DNA of 64,000 bases, from the NCBI GenBank assembly GCA_023313575.1, contig JAJTTP010000001.1:1-64000 (forward strand), given 5' to 3'. Under the pieces are notes generated by a model. That model saw only the letters and a program-made list of their open reading frames with translations, was not told where the DNA came from and did no database searches. The first letter of the stretch is position 1. Every line of letters begins with the position of its first letter. A program made the position numbers and the translations under genes. The DNA is from Eutypella sp. D-1. Lineage: Eukaryota > Ascomycota > Sordariomycetes > Xylariales > Diatrypaceae. Shown one piece after another: positions 63,816 to 64,000 of this stretch.

Positions 63816-64000
63816 TTTTATGACCTGGCTAGGTCATTAGGCCTAAGTAGGATTAGCATAAACAATCCCTGACCATGGCATTAAAAAGGACAGCCACGAT
63901 AAAATAAGCCATATTTGGGTTACGTAATAAGGAGGATAACCAGGATAGCTAAGATAACCAGTTATCTTAACGATTTAATATTTAATATCATATTCCGGTA
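63816..64000 (+). mobile_element. LTR of gypsy family A (A1), cut by the window end
   Basis: The first 185 bp of an A1-type LTR (ATGACCTGGCTAGGTCATTA, then gatagctaagataacc) run off the window. Whether it is solo or the 5' LTR of a full element cannot be seen. Confidence 0.8.

Larger units (their letters stand above)
50942..64000. repeat. RIP-degraded AT-rich block to the window end
   Basis: AT-rich throughout with no supportable gene. Solo LTRs at 52111, 56884, 61394 and 63816 and the stretch 57560-59060 are listed separately. A 23-bp unit acgggccgtcc-gta----tttta occurs twice in tandem at about 55317-55361. In 52540-56880 and 59100-61390 I see nothing assignable. Confidence 0.75.

Overview
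The window looks like nuclear DNA of a filamentous ascomycete (Pezizomycotina) with a two-compartment genome. Short islands of ordinary base composition carry spliced genes with small GT-AG introns (53-118 bp). Between them lie very AT-rich blocks whose repeats differ almost only by C-to-T and G-to-A changes, mostly at CpA/TpG. That is the signature of repeat-induced point mutation (RIP). The species cannot be named from this sequence.

Layout. (1) 1-4932 is RIP-degraded repeat DNA with two solo LTRs, the second inserted in a long inverted-repeat element (3433-4932) flanked by TA. (2) 4933-14202 is gene island 1: a PsiD-like pyruvoyl decarboxylase (+), a pseudogene of a small secreted cysteine-containing protein (+), an aldehyde dehydrogenase remnant (-) and a 1045-residue adenylation-thiolation-reductase (NRPS-like) enzyme (-). 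(3) 14203-27199 is a Ty1/copia element (199-bp LTRs, target duplication GAAAC) with a complete Ty3/gypsy chromodomain element (18160-25057, duplication CTTTT) nested between its integrase and reverse transcriptase. (4) 27200-27546 is a sliver of host DNA. (5) 27547-34479 is a second copy of the same copia family, inverted (duplication ATAAG), with two solo gypsy-type LTRs inside. (6) 34480 to about 37050 is island 2, with one intronless secreted GH18-like gene. (7) About 37050-41690 is RIP-degraded and includes a solo copia LTR and a recognisable hAT transposase wreck. (8) About 41690-45660 is island 3, with a four-exon homologue of the 2-oxoglutarate-dependent ethylene/succinate-forming enzyme. 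(9) About 45660-64000 is RIP-degraded and carries further solo LTRs and dispersed repeats.

How the genes may work together. The decarboxylase, the carboxylate-activating reductase and the broken aldehyde dehydrogenase lie within 8 kb and their enzyme types fit one small-molecule pathway (amine formation, acid-to-aldehyde reduction, aldehyde oxidation). The last is only a fragment, so the cluster appears to be decaying. Removing the two copia insertions puts the NRPS-like gene start and the GH18-like gene about 2.6 kb apart, so islands 1 and 2 were one locus. The ethylene-forming-enzyme homologue stands alone between RIP blocks. All protein identifications rest on motifs recognised by eye; no database search was run.
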